Assembly: GCA_033297075.1 (NCBI GenBank)
Contig: MU858072.1
Coordinates: 246,021 to 310,020 of the forward strand
Source: Rhypophila decipiens
Lineage: Eukaryota; Ascomycota; Sordariomycetes; Sordariales; Naviculisporaceae
Direction: 5' to 3'
DNA: 64,000 nucleotides
A model generated the notes under the pieces. It did not search any database. It was not told the origin of the DNA and was given only the letters and a program-made list of their open reading frames with translations. Made by a program: the position numbers and the translations under genes. Each line of letters opens with the position of its first letter. The stretch's first letter is position 1. Shown here piece after piece: positions 23,872 through 35,060 of the stretch.

Positions 23872-26800
23872 ATGGCGTCTTCTTTGGCTGCGCAGTTGGC
23901 CGAGATTGCCGCCAACTCTCGCAGTACTCTCAACACCAAGGCGCTGAAGGCGGCGCATTCCAAATCGCTCATCTTCGAGCCTCGAGTCGCTGCAGGTCAG
24001 ACTTTTGCTGAAATCTATACCCTCTGCAGAGACGGCTTTGAGGAGTTATGTCATCTCGACCCCCGGTTCGCCTATTTCAACAATTCGCTATGGAGCGACC
24101 AAAGTCAGGAACAGGACAGGACGCAGATGACCAAGGACGAGAATGCGGCTCTGGACAAGCACATTGAGGCTTTCCTCCATCTTTGCGGTAGCCGCCTCCG
24201 GCTTATGCCCGCCATCAAGGCAATCGAATGGTTGATTCGAAGATTCCGCATTCACGAGTTCAACACGGCCGTCCTGATCACCACCTTTTTGCCGTACCAT
24301 ACTACTCCTGTCTTCATGACGCTCCTATCTATCCTACCTTCGGAGCTTCCGGTAGAGTATAGGTTCCTCTACCCATACATCAAGTCACTTACTGCCCTTC
24401 CACGGGCTGCTATTGTGACGCAAGCAACCAACAGTCCCAATTTCTTGTCCGGCCTCTCCCAGTATACCCTCGAATCTTGCCGAACAAAGCAGGAGTACCC
24501 TGCTCTAATCTCCTTCTGGGCTGGAATTACCGCCGAGGCCGTCAACCGAATGTTGGACAAGGGACGTTCCGGGAGAAGGGCAATTCAGACACAAAATAAC
24601 CTTGCCCTCCTCCAAGAGATTGGACCCGTTCTGAGCGACGCCATGGTGATGAAGGATGTTCCGGGCCTCAGGATTGCAAGTTACATGATCGTCACAATCC
24701 TGGCTTCCAAGGGCAATCTGGGCGACGAGGCATTGCGCTCGTTTATGGATCAACTTGTGCTCGGGTGGACCCCTGACACGCATAAAACTGGACTTGTTTG
24801 TCTTTGCATTCTTTCGCAATTCCGATCTGCGAAGCAACTGTCCGCAAGGGTCACCAAGGCGCTGCTCAAGGTGCCTGAAATTGCAGCAACCTTATCCGAG
24901 ATCAACAAGGATTACAGGGCTGACCGATTGGCGAATGGCCTGGCACTTGCGTTGGTCGATCGACTCTCAAAGAAGGGCGATATCCGGGGCCTTCCGGTGG
25001 TGAAATCGCTTCTCGTCAGCGAGCTTCTCCAGAAGAAACAGGTCAAGGTTCTTTGCGGCATGCTGCTTGTGGCTCCATTCCGCGTTAATGACGAGGTTGA
25101 TCCGGACGGCCAAATTCGCAAAGAACTGGGATCCTGGCTGGTCAGTCTTTCCCAGGCTGGCGGAAATGCCGGTGATTCGATAAGGGCAGCTATCAAAGAC
25201 GCCGATGTGGACATTGACGAGCTCGAACTGAAGCTCGGCACATCTATTCGGCCCACGTTGGCCATCGAGGACGCCCCAGACGACATGGACGAGGACAGCA
25301 AGCCCGTGGTTGCGGAGGAACGGACTCTCAGCGTCGATTTCGAAAAGTTGGCATTATTGCCCGAACCGCCATCTTCCTGCTTGGCACAAGGATCAAGCAG
25401 CTTGCTCAACGACCTCTCTTCATTCTTCATTTCTGTGGCAGGTAATGAAGAAAACCTCAAGAAATTCGACGAGGCACCAATTTTGAGCCGCCCACTCGCG
25501 CCAACAAAGTCCTTTTATCTCAGCTTCTACATGCGTCTGTGGTGCGGGCCCGTTCCGACGCTCGCGAAAGTGGCTGCTCTGGAACGTGTCAAGCTGCGGC
25601 TGAAGGAGGATGATTGCGCCGATCACGATTTCCATGCCATCCTCCCTTACTGCGTTACGGCTCTGAGCGATCCGTCCAAGAAGGTTCGTCGTGCCGCGGG
25701 AGATCTTGTGACGGTTATCGGGCAGTCCTTTACCAAGTCCAGCAGCCCAGGGCAGACCTGGGGTACCAAGGACCTGTACGGGAAGACGGACGAGCTCCAC
25801 TGGCTCAGCCCTGAAGATGTCAGGAAATTTGTTCATTCCGTCCTCCTGCCGTCTCTTGAGGAGTCGGTTCTCCATGAAGACCACGTCCTTACAGCAATCA
25901 CCAGCGCTTTAGAGGGTGAAACGGAAAAGAAAATCTCTTCTTCCGTCAGACTCTCGATATTCAAGTTCCTATCTAGCACCGTCATTGCGACGCCCTTGCT
26001 CCCCACCAAGCTGCGGCTACTCAAGTCGCTGAACTCGGTCCGCAAGATATCTGGAACTTCTCGGACAGATCTCCTCCTCCCGCTCCTCCGCTGGTGGGCT
26101 TCCCTCGGGGAGAGCGGCGCTCAACTCACCGCTGCCCAGCAATCAGTCGATGAGGCGGCCCTGGACAAGGCATGTGTGGATGTTGTCATTGCAAACAACC
26201 AAGCAGGTCATGGCCTTCTCCTTGGCTTAGCCAAGGATGCAAAGACAGCCACCAGACCTGGTCTGATTCGAGCCATCTTCTCTCGCATAGCCAAGATCTG
26301 GCCATCAATGAAGTCGGAACCTCAGCTATCCACTGCGCAGGAAATGCTCCTTCTTGCACAGACCCCGCTCTCCCCTGTCTCTGTTGAGGCGGCCGAGCTA
26401 CTACGCGGGGTTGATCTGTCGACCAAGATTCTGGCCGAGTTGCTCGGGTCGCTAGAAAATGAACTTAAGATGCCAACAGCGCCGTCGCCGTATGCTAAGC
26501 GCAGGCGGCTCAGCGCCCCGGATGAGAAGCCAGCTGTTCCCCTGCAGCCCAGCGCCGAGGCGAAGGCGACTGTGAACAAGGCCACGTTCATCCTCGAGCT
26601 TGTTCAGTCCTCAAATCCGGCCCAACATCCCGAGTTGCTTCCAAATCTCTTCGAGGTTCTCTCCGGTCTGATCCATCTTAGGTCGCTGGTCGGATCAGAG
26701 CTTGGATACCTCCAGGACTTGGTACTGAGCAGCTTGTCGGCCATGATTCCAGCTTACAAGAACAACAAAGACCTGTCTATTGACGCATCTGTTGGATATG

Positions 26801-29286
26801 GTGATGTACTGGCCCTTTGCATTCAAAGATCGTCCAGTCCCCATGTTATCAACGCTGCGCTGCTCCTCGTGGCCAGCCTGGCCAAGACTGCTCCCGAGGT
26901 CGTTCTTCACAGTGTCATGCCAATCTTTACATTCATGAGCAGCTCCGTTCTCAAGCAGGCCGATGACTATTCGGCAATTGTGGTACACAAAACCATCAAG
27001 GAGGTTATTCCTCCTCTGATCGAGACTTTCCGAAAGAACAAGCGCAACTTGGTCGCCAGTACTGCAGACCTTCTCACTAGCTTCGTGACCGCATTTGAGC
27101 ACATTCCTGCTCACCGAAAGCATGAGCTGTTCATGTCCTTGATCGAGAAGCTCGGCCCAGATGACTTTTTGTTTGCCGTCATCGGCATGCTTGTCGACAG
27201 ATACGGACCGACAGACAACATCACCGAGTTCACAACTCAGATTATAGCTTCACTCTCAGTCGAGACTCAGCTACAGACCCTCATCAAGTCGTTGGATCTC
27301 ACCAACGACATCTTGAAGCCAAAGCCGACCATCTCCAATACTTTGTTGGGGAAGCACGACAAGGCAGACCAAGATCCGCAAAAGATTGCGCTGAAGCAGC
27401 TGACGCTTCTTCCCAATCTCCTCGCAAACCGCCGCTTGAAGCAAGAGATCGTGAAGCTGACCGAAAATGACGATATGGAGTCGGCCAAGGTTCTCGAGCT
27501 CTACGCGCAGCTGCTTGAGCATCTGTTGACACTGGGCAGCGCTGTCAAGGCCAAGAAGGCCCTCTACAGCCGCGTCGGGGACGCTCTGGCGAATCTCCTC
27601 AACCTGCTCTCCATCTCGTCCTTCATCAAGACTGTCGAGACACTCCTGGATCGCAAGGACGTGGCTCTGAGGCAAAAGGTTCTCAGAGCGCTCGAGCTGC
27701 GCGTGGACAAGGAGAGTAATACCGATCCCAAATCCAGAGCGGCTTTGCTGGCCTTCTTGCCCCAGCTCACAGCTGTCATCCGTGAATCCAACGACATGGG
27801 CTACAAGCACACAGCCGTTACCTGTGTTGACAAGATTGCTGAGAAGTACGGCAAGAAGGATCTCGAGACCGTTGCTGCGGCCGCTGCTACGATTGCCGGT
27901 GATCACTGCCTGGGCCAGCCGACCCAAAGCCTGCGCGTCATGGCTCTTCTGTGTCTCGCCTCGCTTGTCGATGTTCTTCAGGATGCTATCGTGCCCGTCC
28001 TGCCTGCCGCTATCCCGAAGGCCCTCGGCTATTTGGAGGAGACGGTTGCTGGTGGGAGCCCGGATCTGGCGCTCCACAACGCTGTCTATACATTCATGAC
28101 CGCGCTCGCCCAGCATATCCCGTACATGATCTCGGGTGCTTACCTCGACCGTCTTTTGACCTGTTCGAGCGCATCTGCTGCCGCTGGGCTGGACAGCGAG
28201 GCTAACCAGAACCGGGTGGACTGTCTGAAATTCATCGCCACCCTGGTAGACTCCAAGATCTTGTTTACTGCCCTCAACAACAACTGGTCCAAGGCTGTTA
28301 GTTACGGCTATCCTGTAAGTAGTGACCCGTTTCTGAGTCACCAGCGGATACTAACTCGATTCCAGGCCCTTGCAGAGAACCTGCGTATCTTGGGTGTTGC
28401 CCTCGACAAGCATACAAAATCTACCGTCTCAAAGAACGCTACAATTCTTGCAGAGATCTTGCTCAACGGTCTGGACGTAAGGAGAGTCGTCGCATCCGCC
28501 GATTACAAGGGACCCCAACAGGATGAGACACAGCTGGAGGCCCTGGAAAGCGCCGTCAATGAGAATGCTCTCAAGATGATCTACAAGCTCAACGACGCCT
28601 CATTCAGGCCCCTCTTCAACCAGATGATCGAATGGTCCGTCTCGGGTCTCCCAATTCAAGACAAGAAGGGCAGGACCCTGCGCATGCTTTCTCTTTATGG
28701 CTTCCTCCACACCTTCTTTGACAACCTCAAGTCAATCGTCACAGGCTATGCGTCATACATCACCGACAACGCCGTCAAGATCGTGCGCGAGGCCAACCTC
28801 AAGGACGACAACGAGCGCGAGCTCTGGAGCCGTGTCCTCGAGACCTTGGGCAGCTGCTTCGAGTTTGACAAGGATGATTTCTGGCAGGCTCCGACGCATT
28901 TCGGCACCGTCATGCCGTTGCTGGTGGACCAGTTCTTGCACGCGGGCAAGGAGGGCTTTGCTGCCGAGGTGACAGAGTCACTTATTCCGGCCGTGGTGGA
29001 GCTTGCTGCTGTCGCGGACTCGACGGAGCATCACAAGGATCTGAATACCCGGCTGTTGAAGCTCATGAGGTCTGAGGAGGCGGGCGTGAGGTTGGCGGTT
29101 GTCAAGTGCCAGCAGGAACTTACTGACCGGTTGGGCGCCGAGTGGTTGAGGAATCTGGTCGAGATGGTTATCGCCATTCGCGAACTGCAGGATGATGATG
29201 ATGAGATTGTGGAGAGGGAGAACCAGAGATGGATTGTGGCCATTGAGAAGACGCTTGGGGAGAGCTTGGATACCATGTTGCAATAA
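23872..29286 (+). CDS. UTP10: Utp10 (HEATR1), U3 snoRNP / t-UTP subunit
   Basis: Utp10 is a very large HEAT-repeat scaffold of the t-UTP/UtpA complex in the nucleolus. It binds the 5' external spacer of nascent pre-rRNA and is needed for 18S rRNA production and rDNA transcription. The N terminus MASSLAAQLAEIAANSRS is typical of the family. Helical HEAT-like repeats fill the protein, with the U3snoRNP10 region in the first 400 residues and the BP28CT domain in the last 300. The frame is open throughout, but 28315-28365 is best read as a 51-nt intron: GTAAGT donor, ATACTAAC branch site and CAG acceptor, in phase 0 after codon 1481. Splicing gives 1787 residues; reading through gives 1804. It is divergent from NOC3. 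Confidence 0.95.
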   Translation: MASSLAAQLAEIAANSRSTLNTKALKAAHSKSLIFEPRVAAGQTFAEIYTLCRDGFEELCHLDPRFAYFNNSLWSDQSQEQDRTQMTKDENAALDKHIEAFLHLCGSRLRLMPAIKAIEWLIRRFRIHEFNTAVLITTFLPYHTTPVFMTLLSILPSELPVEYRFLYPYIKSLTALPRAAIVTQATNSPNFLSGLSQYTLESCRTKQEYPALISFWAGITAEAVNRMLDKGRSGRRAIQTQNNLALLQEIGPVLSDAMVMKDVPGLRIASYMIVTILASKGNLGDEALRSFMDQLVLGWTPDTHKTGLVCLCILSQFRSAKQLSARVTKALLKVPEIAATLSEINKDYRADRLANGLALALVDRLSKKGDIRGLPVVKSLLVSELLQKKQVKVLCGMLLVAPFRVNDEVDPDGQIRKELGSWLVSLSQAGGNAGDSIRAAIKDADVDIDELELKLGTSIRPTLAIEDAPDDMDEDSKPVVAEERTLSVDFEKLALLPEPPSSCLAQGSSSLLNDLSSFFISVAGNEENLKKFDEAPILSRPLAPTKSFYLSFYMRLWCGPVPTLAKVAALERVKLRLKEDDCADHDFHAILPYCVTALSDPSKKVRRAAGDLVTVIGQSFTKSSSPGQTWGTKDLYGKTDELHWLSPEDVRKFVHSVLLPSLEESVLHEDHVLTAITSALEGETEKKISSSVRLSIFKFLSSTVIATPLLPTKLRLLKSLNSVRKISGTSRTDLLLPLLRWWASLGESGAQLTAAQQSVDEAALDKACVDVVIANNQAGHGLLLGLAKDAKTATRPGLIRAIFSRIAKIWPSMKSEPQLSTAQEMLLLAQTPLSPVSVEAAELLRGVDLSTKILAELLGSLENELKMPTAPSPYAKRRRLSAPDEKPAVPLQPSAEAKATVNKATFILELVQSSNPAQHPELLPNLFEVLSGLIHLRSLVGSELGYLQDLVLSSLSAMIPAYKNNKDLSIDASVGYGDVLALCIQRSSSPHVINAALLLVASLAKTAPEVVLHSVMPIFTFMSSSVLKQADDYSAIVVHKTIKEVIPPLIETFRKNKRNLVASTADLLTSFVTAFEHIPAHRKHELFMSLIEKLGPDDFLFAVIGMLVDRYGPTDNITEFTTQIIASLSVETQLQTLIKSLDLTNDILKPKPTISNTLLGKHDKADQDPQKIALKQLTLLPNLLANRRLKQEIVKLTENDDMESAKVLELYAQLLEHLLTLGSAVKAKKALYSRVGDALANLLNLLSISSFIKTVETLLDRKDVALRQKVLRALELRVDKESNTDPKSRAALLAFLPQLTAVIRESNDMGYKHTAVTCVDKIAEKYGKKDLETVAAAAATIAGDHCLGQPTQSLRVMALLCLASLVDVLQDAIVPVLPAAIPKALGYLEETVAGGSPDLALHNAVYTFMTALAQHIPYMISGAYLDRLLTCSSASAAAGLDSEANQNRVDCLKFIATLVDSKILFTALNNNWSKAVSYGYPVSSDPFLSHQRILTRFQALAENLRILGVALDKHTKSTVSKNATILAEILLNGLDVRRVVASADYKGPQQDETQLEALESAVNENALKMIYKLNDASFRPLFNQMIEWSVSGLPIQDKKGRTLRMLSLYGFLHTFFDNLKSIVTGYASYITDNAVKIVREANLKDDNERELWSRVLETLGSCFEFDKDDFWQAPTHFGTVMPLLVDQFLHAGKEGFAAEVTESLIPAVVELAAVADSTEHHKDLNTRLLKLMRSEEAGVRLAVVKCQQELTDRLGAEWLRNLVEMVIAIRELQDDDDEIVERENQRWIVAIEKTLGESLDTMLQ
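28315..28365 (+). other. Stop-free 51-nt intron inside UTP10
   Basis: The stretch has a perfect GTAAGT donor, GATACTAAC branch sequence and TTCCAG acceptor. Its length is a multiple of three with no in-frame stop, so simple ORF calling includes 17 extra residues. Removing it joins SYGYP to ALAENLRILG. The splice signals make the intron far more likely than a coding insertion. Confidence 0.85.
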
Positions 29287-30709
29287 GACAGCCCCTGAAT
29301 TTAGGGCTGGTTGTGAAGTGATTTTGTTTGAGGGGGTAAAAGTCCAAGGGTTTGGTTATCTGCTTGTTCTGTCTCGCCATTTCTGGTCAGTGGTTGCCTT
29401 TTGGCATGTGCGACTGGCTGGAGGTAAAACAATACCACCATATTATTGGCAGACTGTTTGTACCTAGAAACGTGGTTTCTTTCATGTGAATGGATGTATA
29501 TTCATATTCTGTGAAGATGTTGTAACCGAAGTTAGCGCGGGGAAGATATCATAACCTCGGTGGTGACGTTTTCCATCCCTCGAACTCCCACAAAGACGAA
29601 GTTGGTCCTCGGCCCGTTGGCAAAGTGTGAGTGAGCATTGTGCCATTGCGGGCTGCAAGATAATGGTTTCATGACTTTGCTATCCCCTACCGGAGAAGGA
29701 AAAGACGGATAAAAGAGAATAATTCACCTAGGATGTGGTCATGAGACTATCTTCTATACTGAACGGAGTAAATATAACGATCCGTAGTGGTAAGTGAGCG
29801 AGCGAGACATCTCCGACCTCCCTTGCACAATCATCGGATCTGACCCGCCACAGAGTATTACTTGCTTTCCGAGGAATCCCGGATGGCTGTGTCCTGCTGC
29901 TGTACTGCCGTTTCACGCCAAGTCTCATAAGGCTGATACGGGGTACAGCACTGCGGTACTGTACCGGCACAAGCGCTGTGGAACTTTTACCGGCTTCCCT
30001 TTGTAACTACCGTACGGAGTACGTACAGCGGGATAGGCCGGAGTTTTAGTGATGGTATCCACTATCGATGAGATGAAACCAACAAGGTCCTGGGATCGCA
30101 ATGCTGACTGACTGTGACTCCCAGCCGGCCCGACAACGAACAAACAATACAACAACAAAAGGGGCAATTCGCACATGTAAGGAATTGGGCAACGCCGGGC
30201 AAAATCGGAATCGCATTCCAAAAACAGTCATCTGCATTTTTTTGCACTTGAAAAACTGAAGCAGTCGAATCTCACTCGCAAAGCAGACCGAAATAGAGAA
30301 AGTCAGCCCTCTGACTCGTTTTGCCAATTCCTCGTTTTGATCCCTTATGCTGTGGGTCAGTGATTCGGCCGCCTTTCGGGTAGAAGTCTTTGACATCATG
30401 GCCGTCACTTCCGATGATGGAACATGGAGCTCCAATGGAAATCCGCATATCCCTCTTTGCCATCTTTTTTCATCTTTTTTTCGCGCATTTAACTGGTAGG
30501 TATCCATTATAGAAGCCCCAGTATGTGTAATAGGTATGGATTACAAATAAATAAAGACTGGTCTCCCCCCTTCTTACTTTCCAAGCTGTATATCACTGTC
30601 GACCTTGTGATCATTGTTCTTGATAAGTCTAGACAACATTGCAGGATAGCAGGATTATTGGACTTCCATCTACTTGGAATAACAAGGTTATCAGACCCCA
30701 GTGAAGCCC
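29287..30709. other. Intergenic, UTP10 to NADH dehydrogenase
   Basis: No gene is supported in 1.4 kb. The first part is presumably the UTP10 3' UTR. A CCGTACGGAGTACGTAC element (30010-30026), one of the recurrent motifs of this window, lies near the middle. Two near-identical CATCTTTTTT units sit near 30461-30480. Confidence 0.6.
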
Positions 30710-32444
30710 ATGATGGCTTCTCAGACATCTTCAGCACTCGTCCTGGGACGAGGCTTGACAAGTCACTCGACCAGATTGTCGCAACATCAACTCCACTCTT
30801 TGGCGTCCTCTGGCGTGGTAATAAGACGGTACTTTAGTGCGAAACCTTCAAGAAGTGAGTCAGACCCCTTTATCACCAGCTTGAGGAACAAAATACTAAC
30901 TGCATACAGACCACACCAACCATGACCGAGAAAGAGTCGTCATCCTGGGATCCGGATGGGCAGGTTATGCGGTGGCCAGAAACCTCGACAAGACCAAATT
31001 CGAGCCCATCGTGGTCTCTCCCCGCTCATACTTTGTCTTCACCCCCTTACTAGCCTCCACAGCTGTCGGAACCCTCGAATTCAGAACAATCCTGGAACCA
31101 ATCCGCCGTATTCCCGGGATTGGATTCTGCCAGGGCTGGGCCGAAGACATCGACTTTTCCAACAAGACGGTCCGCGTTGAGTCCAACGCGGCAGATGATC
31201 CCGCCAGCAAGACAGTCGTGCCAGCAGACCCCATAGGTCCTCCGGGACGAGTTCCCAAAGTCAAGGGCGAATTCTTTGACATTTCCTACGACAAGCTGGT
31301 CATAGCCTGCGGCGCGTACAGCCAAACCTTTGGCATAGAAGGTGTCCGCGAACACGCCCATTTCCTGCGTGACATTGGCGATGCCCGCCGTCTCCGTCTG
31401 CGCGTCCTCTCCCTGTTCGAACAATGTGCCATCCCCGAAAACGACAACAATACCCAACCACACCTGACAGACGATGACAAGCGTACTCTGTTACACTTCG
31501 CCATCGTCGGCGGCGGCCCCACGGGCATCGAATACGCCGCCGAGCTGCACGACCTCATCTACGACGACCTGGCCAAGATCTACCCCCGACTGATGCAGTT
31601 CGTGAGCATAACAGTCTACGACGTCGCCCCAAAAGTCCTCCCCATGTTCGACCAGGCCCTAGCCAACTACGCCATGAACACCTTCGCCCGCCAGGGCATC
31701 TCCGTCAAGACCCAGCACCATCTCGAGCGGATCCGCCCCGCAGACGGGCATCTAGGCAACGAGCACGGCGCGCTGAGGATCAAGATCCGCGAGTACGGGC
31801 CCGACAACGAAGTCGGCGCCGGCGTGGTGGTCTGGTCCACGGGGCTGATGGCCAACCCCCTCATCCAGAAACTAGCCTCCAAGGAATTCGCCCTGCCAGC
31901 AACTCACTCAACCTACCCCTCGCCGGTAGACGCCCCCTTGCCGATCCGCAAGCTATCCCGCGACCCGAGGACAGGTTCGCTCCTGACAGACTCCTTCCTC
32001 CGCGCGCAGTATCACACCCCCTCAACCAACTCCGACCACCAAAAGAAGACAACACCCCAAGCATTAGAAGACGTATTCGTAATAGGCGACTGCTCGCAAA
32101 TCATCCCCTCCTCCTCCCCAACAAATTCCTCAATCTCCGCCGTAGGGACCCTACCAAAAACAGCACAAGTAGCATCCCAACAAGCCCTGCACCTCTCCAA
32201 GACGCTAAACAAGAACCAAGTGGGCATCAAGCCGTTTACCTTTCGAAACTGGGGCACAATGACGTACCTCGGCTCCTGGAAGGCGATTCACCAGTCCTCG
32301 GCGGACGAACTCAAGGGCTGGGTCGCTTGGGTCTTGTGGAGAGGGGCTTATCTGACCAAGAGCATGTCGGTCAGGAATAAATTGCTTGTGCCGGTTTATT
32401 GGGTTGTTAGTTGGCTTTTTGGGCGGGGGATTAGTCGGTTTTGA
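30710..32444 (+). CDS. Alternative (type II) NADH:ubiquinone oxidoreductase, mitochondrial
   Basis: This single-subunit, rotenone-insensitive flavoenzyme passes electrons from NADH to ubiquinone without pumping protons. Exons are 30710-30854 and 30910-32444, with a 55-nt intron (GTGAGT donor, ATACTAAC branch), giving 559 residues. ATG 30713 is an equal start candidate. Residues 1-48 form a basic, Ser-rich mitochondrial presequence ending in RRYFSA, a typical matrix-peptidase cleavage context. Two dinucleotide folds are visible: VVILGSGWAGYAVARNL (glycines 62-67) for FAD and FAIVGGGPTGIEYAAEL (249-254) for NADH. The C terminus has the membrane-associating motif WGTMTYLGSWKAIHQ and a short hydrophobic tail. 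No EF-hand was noticed. Whether it faces the matrix (NDI type) or the intermembrane space (NDE type) cannot be decided from the sequence alone. Confidence 0.92.
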
Positions 32445-33185
32445 TTTAATTTGAGAATGACTATTCCTTCTTTTTTTGCAAGTCGTTTCTTGGGTTCTTT
32501 GGATACTTGTTGAATGTATTATTAGTTATTGGAAGGGATAGGGGGGGGGGGGGGATATAGCTTCAGGAGGTTTATATATGTAGGTATATCTGTTGTCGTT
32601 GGGTAGTCATTAAGGGTCTAGCCGGCTTCACAGATACGCAGATGTATCCTACCCGCATATACAACTAACTCAATTTAAATATCTGTTATTGGGGATGAAA
32701 ATAGTTAGTTAGTTGGATGCGAGAGAAATATTACAAACGCCTGCTCCGCCCCTTCATTGCTCCAGTCGCTAACCTTTATACCTATGTGTCTATCTCTCTG
32801 TTTTGATACATGTCTTTCTTTATCTTCACCTTACTATTTACTTGGAATATCTTTTAGTCTGTCGTTTAGTTATTATGTGCCCTTATTGCCTTGTTGAGTC
32901 TTGTTTAACAGTTTGTTTATTTTGTTTCTTCCTAATTGAGAAAGATGTGGAGCACAAAAAAGGGGTAGGTCCATACTACATGTTACCCGACAGTAGCACT
33001 ACTCCGTGCTCCTTCGCTCCTCATACAGTAGAACAAGACCTGTCAAAAATTCATCGTTAATCATCAATGGGCATCCATCTGGGTATCCGACCATCCCAAA
33101 CTCCAAGTTCCATAATAACAACATGCAGACCGACCAACTCCAGGCTCCATGATATCAAAAAAAAAATCACGCAAATTCCAACCCT
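32445..33185. other. Convergent intergenic with G14 tract
   Basis: These 740 bp are T-rich and hold the 3' ends of the NADH dehydrogenase gene and of the five-exon gene on the other strand. A run of 14 G occurs at 32541-32554. No gene is supported. Confidence 0.6.
32541..32554 (+). repeat. G14 homopolymer
   Basis: Fourteen consecutive G lie about 100 bp after the NADH dehydrogenase stop codon. The tract is error-prone in sequencing, so its exact length is uncertain. Confidence 0.9.
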
Positions 33186-35060
33186 TCAAACTGATGGCCT
33201 TGGAGTAGAGATCTGAGCCCATATATGGGCCACCTCAGCCCAGAATCCTTTCCCCGAAAGCAAAGTGATAGGCAAGGCCGCGGCCCCAGATGCCGTGCCT
33301 GGGGTCAACGACTGAGTATTCAACCTCGGGTCTGTTTCCACAAGCTCACGCTGATCTAGTTTCCGTTTCTGGTTGCGTTTCTTCGTTGGCTTAGCAGCTT
33401 CTTGTAGTATATCTCGTATTGTAATGCTGATGAGAGTAGTGAAGTGCAGGAATATCCTATAATCAAATGTCAGAATGCTTTCAATGCAAAAAGAAAAGAC
33501 AAAAAGGATAGCTTACATCGTCGAGTCCTCAGGCCACTTCAGGTGGCTGGGTTCTGCCCCATCACCCCAGAGGTCTTTGCCTCCCCTATCTCTCAGGAGG
33601 TGAGCCGCAGCTGCAGCAACTAAGCGTTTCGAGTTTGCCACATCATGCCTGTTCCGTCCTACCCAGATCTGGTTGAACTTCTGATCGCCGAGCAACTGTT
33701 GACAGACGCTCTTCACCTGCTCGTCGTGGTCAATGTTCAGCCCAAGACGGCGGTACGCTTCCTGGCATTTCAATGGATAACCTGCGACGATATTAGTATA
33801 GACCAACGAAAAGGGTATCAGTACGGATTTTCACACTCACCGAGCGAGATGACTTCCAACAACCTCTCAAGACTGGGAATGTCGTCGAGTCGCCGCTGGA
33901 TAAACCAGCCCCTGCTGGCGGCCGAGCCGTAGTACGGGTATCCGGCAATCTGGGTCACGTTGACCCAGTCCTTTGGGTCTTTCGAGAGGTCAACTCGGGG
34001 CTCAGTCAATACTTTCTGGTGTCTCTCCGCCACGGGAGAGTCGGAGGCCCCAGAAGCTGTGGTGGTACTAACCTCGGGCTTCCTGGTTCTCTGCGGAGCA
34101 AGCTGCAGAGTTCGTGGCATCGTCTGTAGCAAGAGGCTACGTTAGCATTGGGTATTATATAATTTTTCAAAAGAGGGTTGACCGGTGGTGTCGGATAGGC
34201 ACCGGCAGGGTGTCACCGTACGCTGAAATGGGAGAAAAGGTAGGAACTGGGTCGGCCAAACAATCGGAGGCTGCGTAGGCATGCCAACTAGCCCCTGAAG
34301 TGAGGCCAAATCCACCCTGACTCTGCCTCCAATTTCATGGGCAGAAGCTCCAAAGCTACTAGCCTGGGGATTGTTTTTCTAAGTGATAGTCGTGTTTAGG
34401 AAAGTTCAAGCCGCTAGACAGAGGTGATTTGCTTACCAGCATGTTGGACAAGGAATTGCCCGTGAATTCAAGACTGTTGGATGTCTGGTGGTCATCCTGC
34501 GTATTTAAAGAGGGTGTAGTGGCAGGGCCTTCTTCCTGTGTCAAATCACAATATATCGACCCGGGAAAGGCTAATCTGCCCAAGGCATGATTGTTGTTAT
34601 TGCTTGACATCTCCACGAGAAAACTCTGAGTCATCGAGTCGAGTTCTTCAGCGGGTGCTGTGACTCCAACATTGCCATTCTGGAGAAGTTCGGTAGTAGG
34701 TGCCTCTGTAGCCCGAGGCAAAGAGAGAGGTAAAGTCAAACCGCCGGCAGTTTTATAGGGGGGAGCTTGTGTCTGGGTAGACTGCTCGGGTTGGTTGGTC
34801 GTCTCGGCAGCTGGGGTTGCGTCGAAAGCCTCGGTGAGAGAGCGCAAAATATCATCGTTATCGTCACCGGCAGGCATATTGGTGATGCTTCCATGGTCCT
34901 CGTCTCCGAAAAGCGACTCTTTGTCTGGAATATTATCGTCATCCTCGTCGTTGTGACCATTATGCACATTGGTAATTTCTCCGCAGTCATCGTCGCCGAA
35001 AAGAGAACTGTGATCGTCGTCTCCAAAAAGAGAGTCCTTGTCTGGCTCAGGGGAAGCCAT
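33186..35060 (-). CDS. Uncharacterised five-exon protein with SLFGD acidic repeats
   Basis: I do not recognise this gene. Reading the minus strand, five exons keep one frame: 35060-34437, 34363-34217, 34123-33841, 33781-33517 and 33456-33186, giving 529 residues. Most junctions have good signals (GTAAGC, GTGAGT and GTAAGC donors; a TGCTAAC branch site before exon 3). The exon 2 donor (GTGACA) is the weakest and was chosen for phase. The first 60 residues are acidic and repeat SLFGD(D/E)D three times. The middle is Ser/Thr/Gln-rich. Exons 3-4 encode a more globular part (GYPYYGSAASRGWFIQRRL, then YPLKCQEAYRRLGLN). Exon 5 has a basic patch, KPTKKRNQKRKLDQRE. The acidic and basic low-complexity parts suggest a nuclear protein, but no function is claimed. 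It may instead be two genes, the second starting at MPRTLQLAP (34120). Confidence 0.6.

Noticed and set aside
27271..28341. 356-codon open frame on the minus strand inside UTP10
   Set aside because: It is a shadow frame of the strongly supported plus-strand UTP10 coding sequence and has no recognisable domain.
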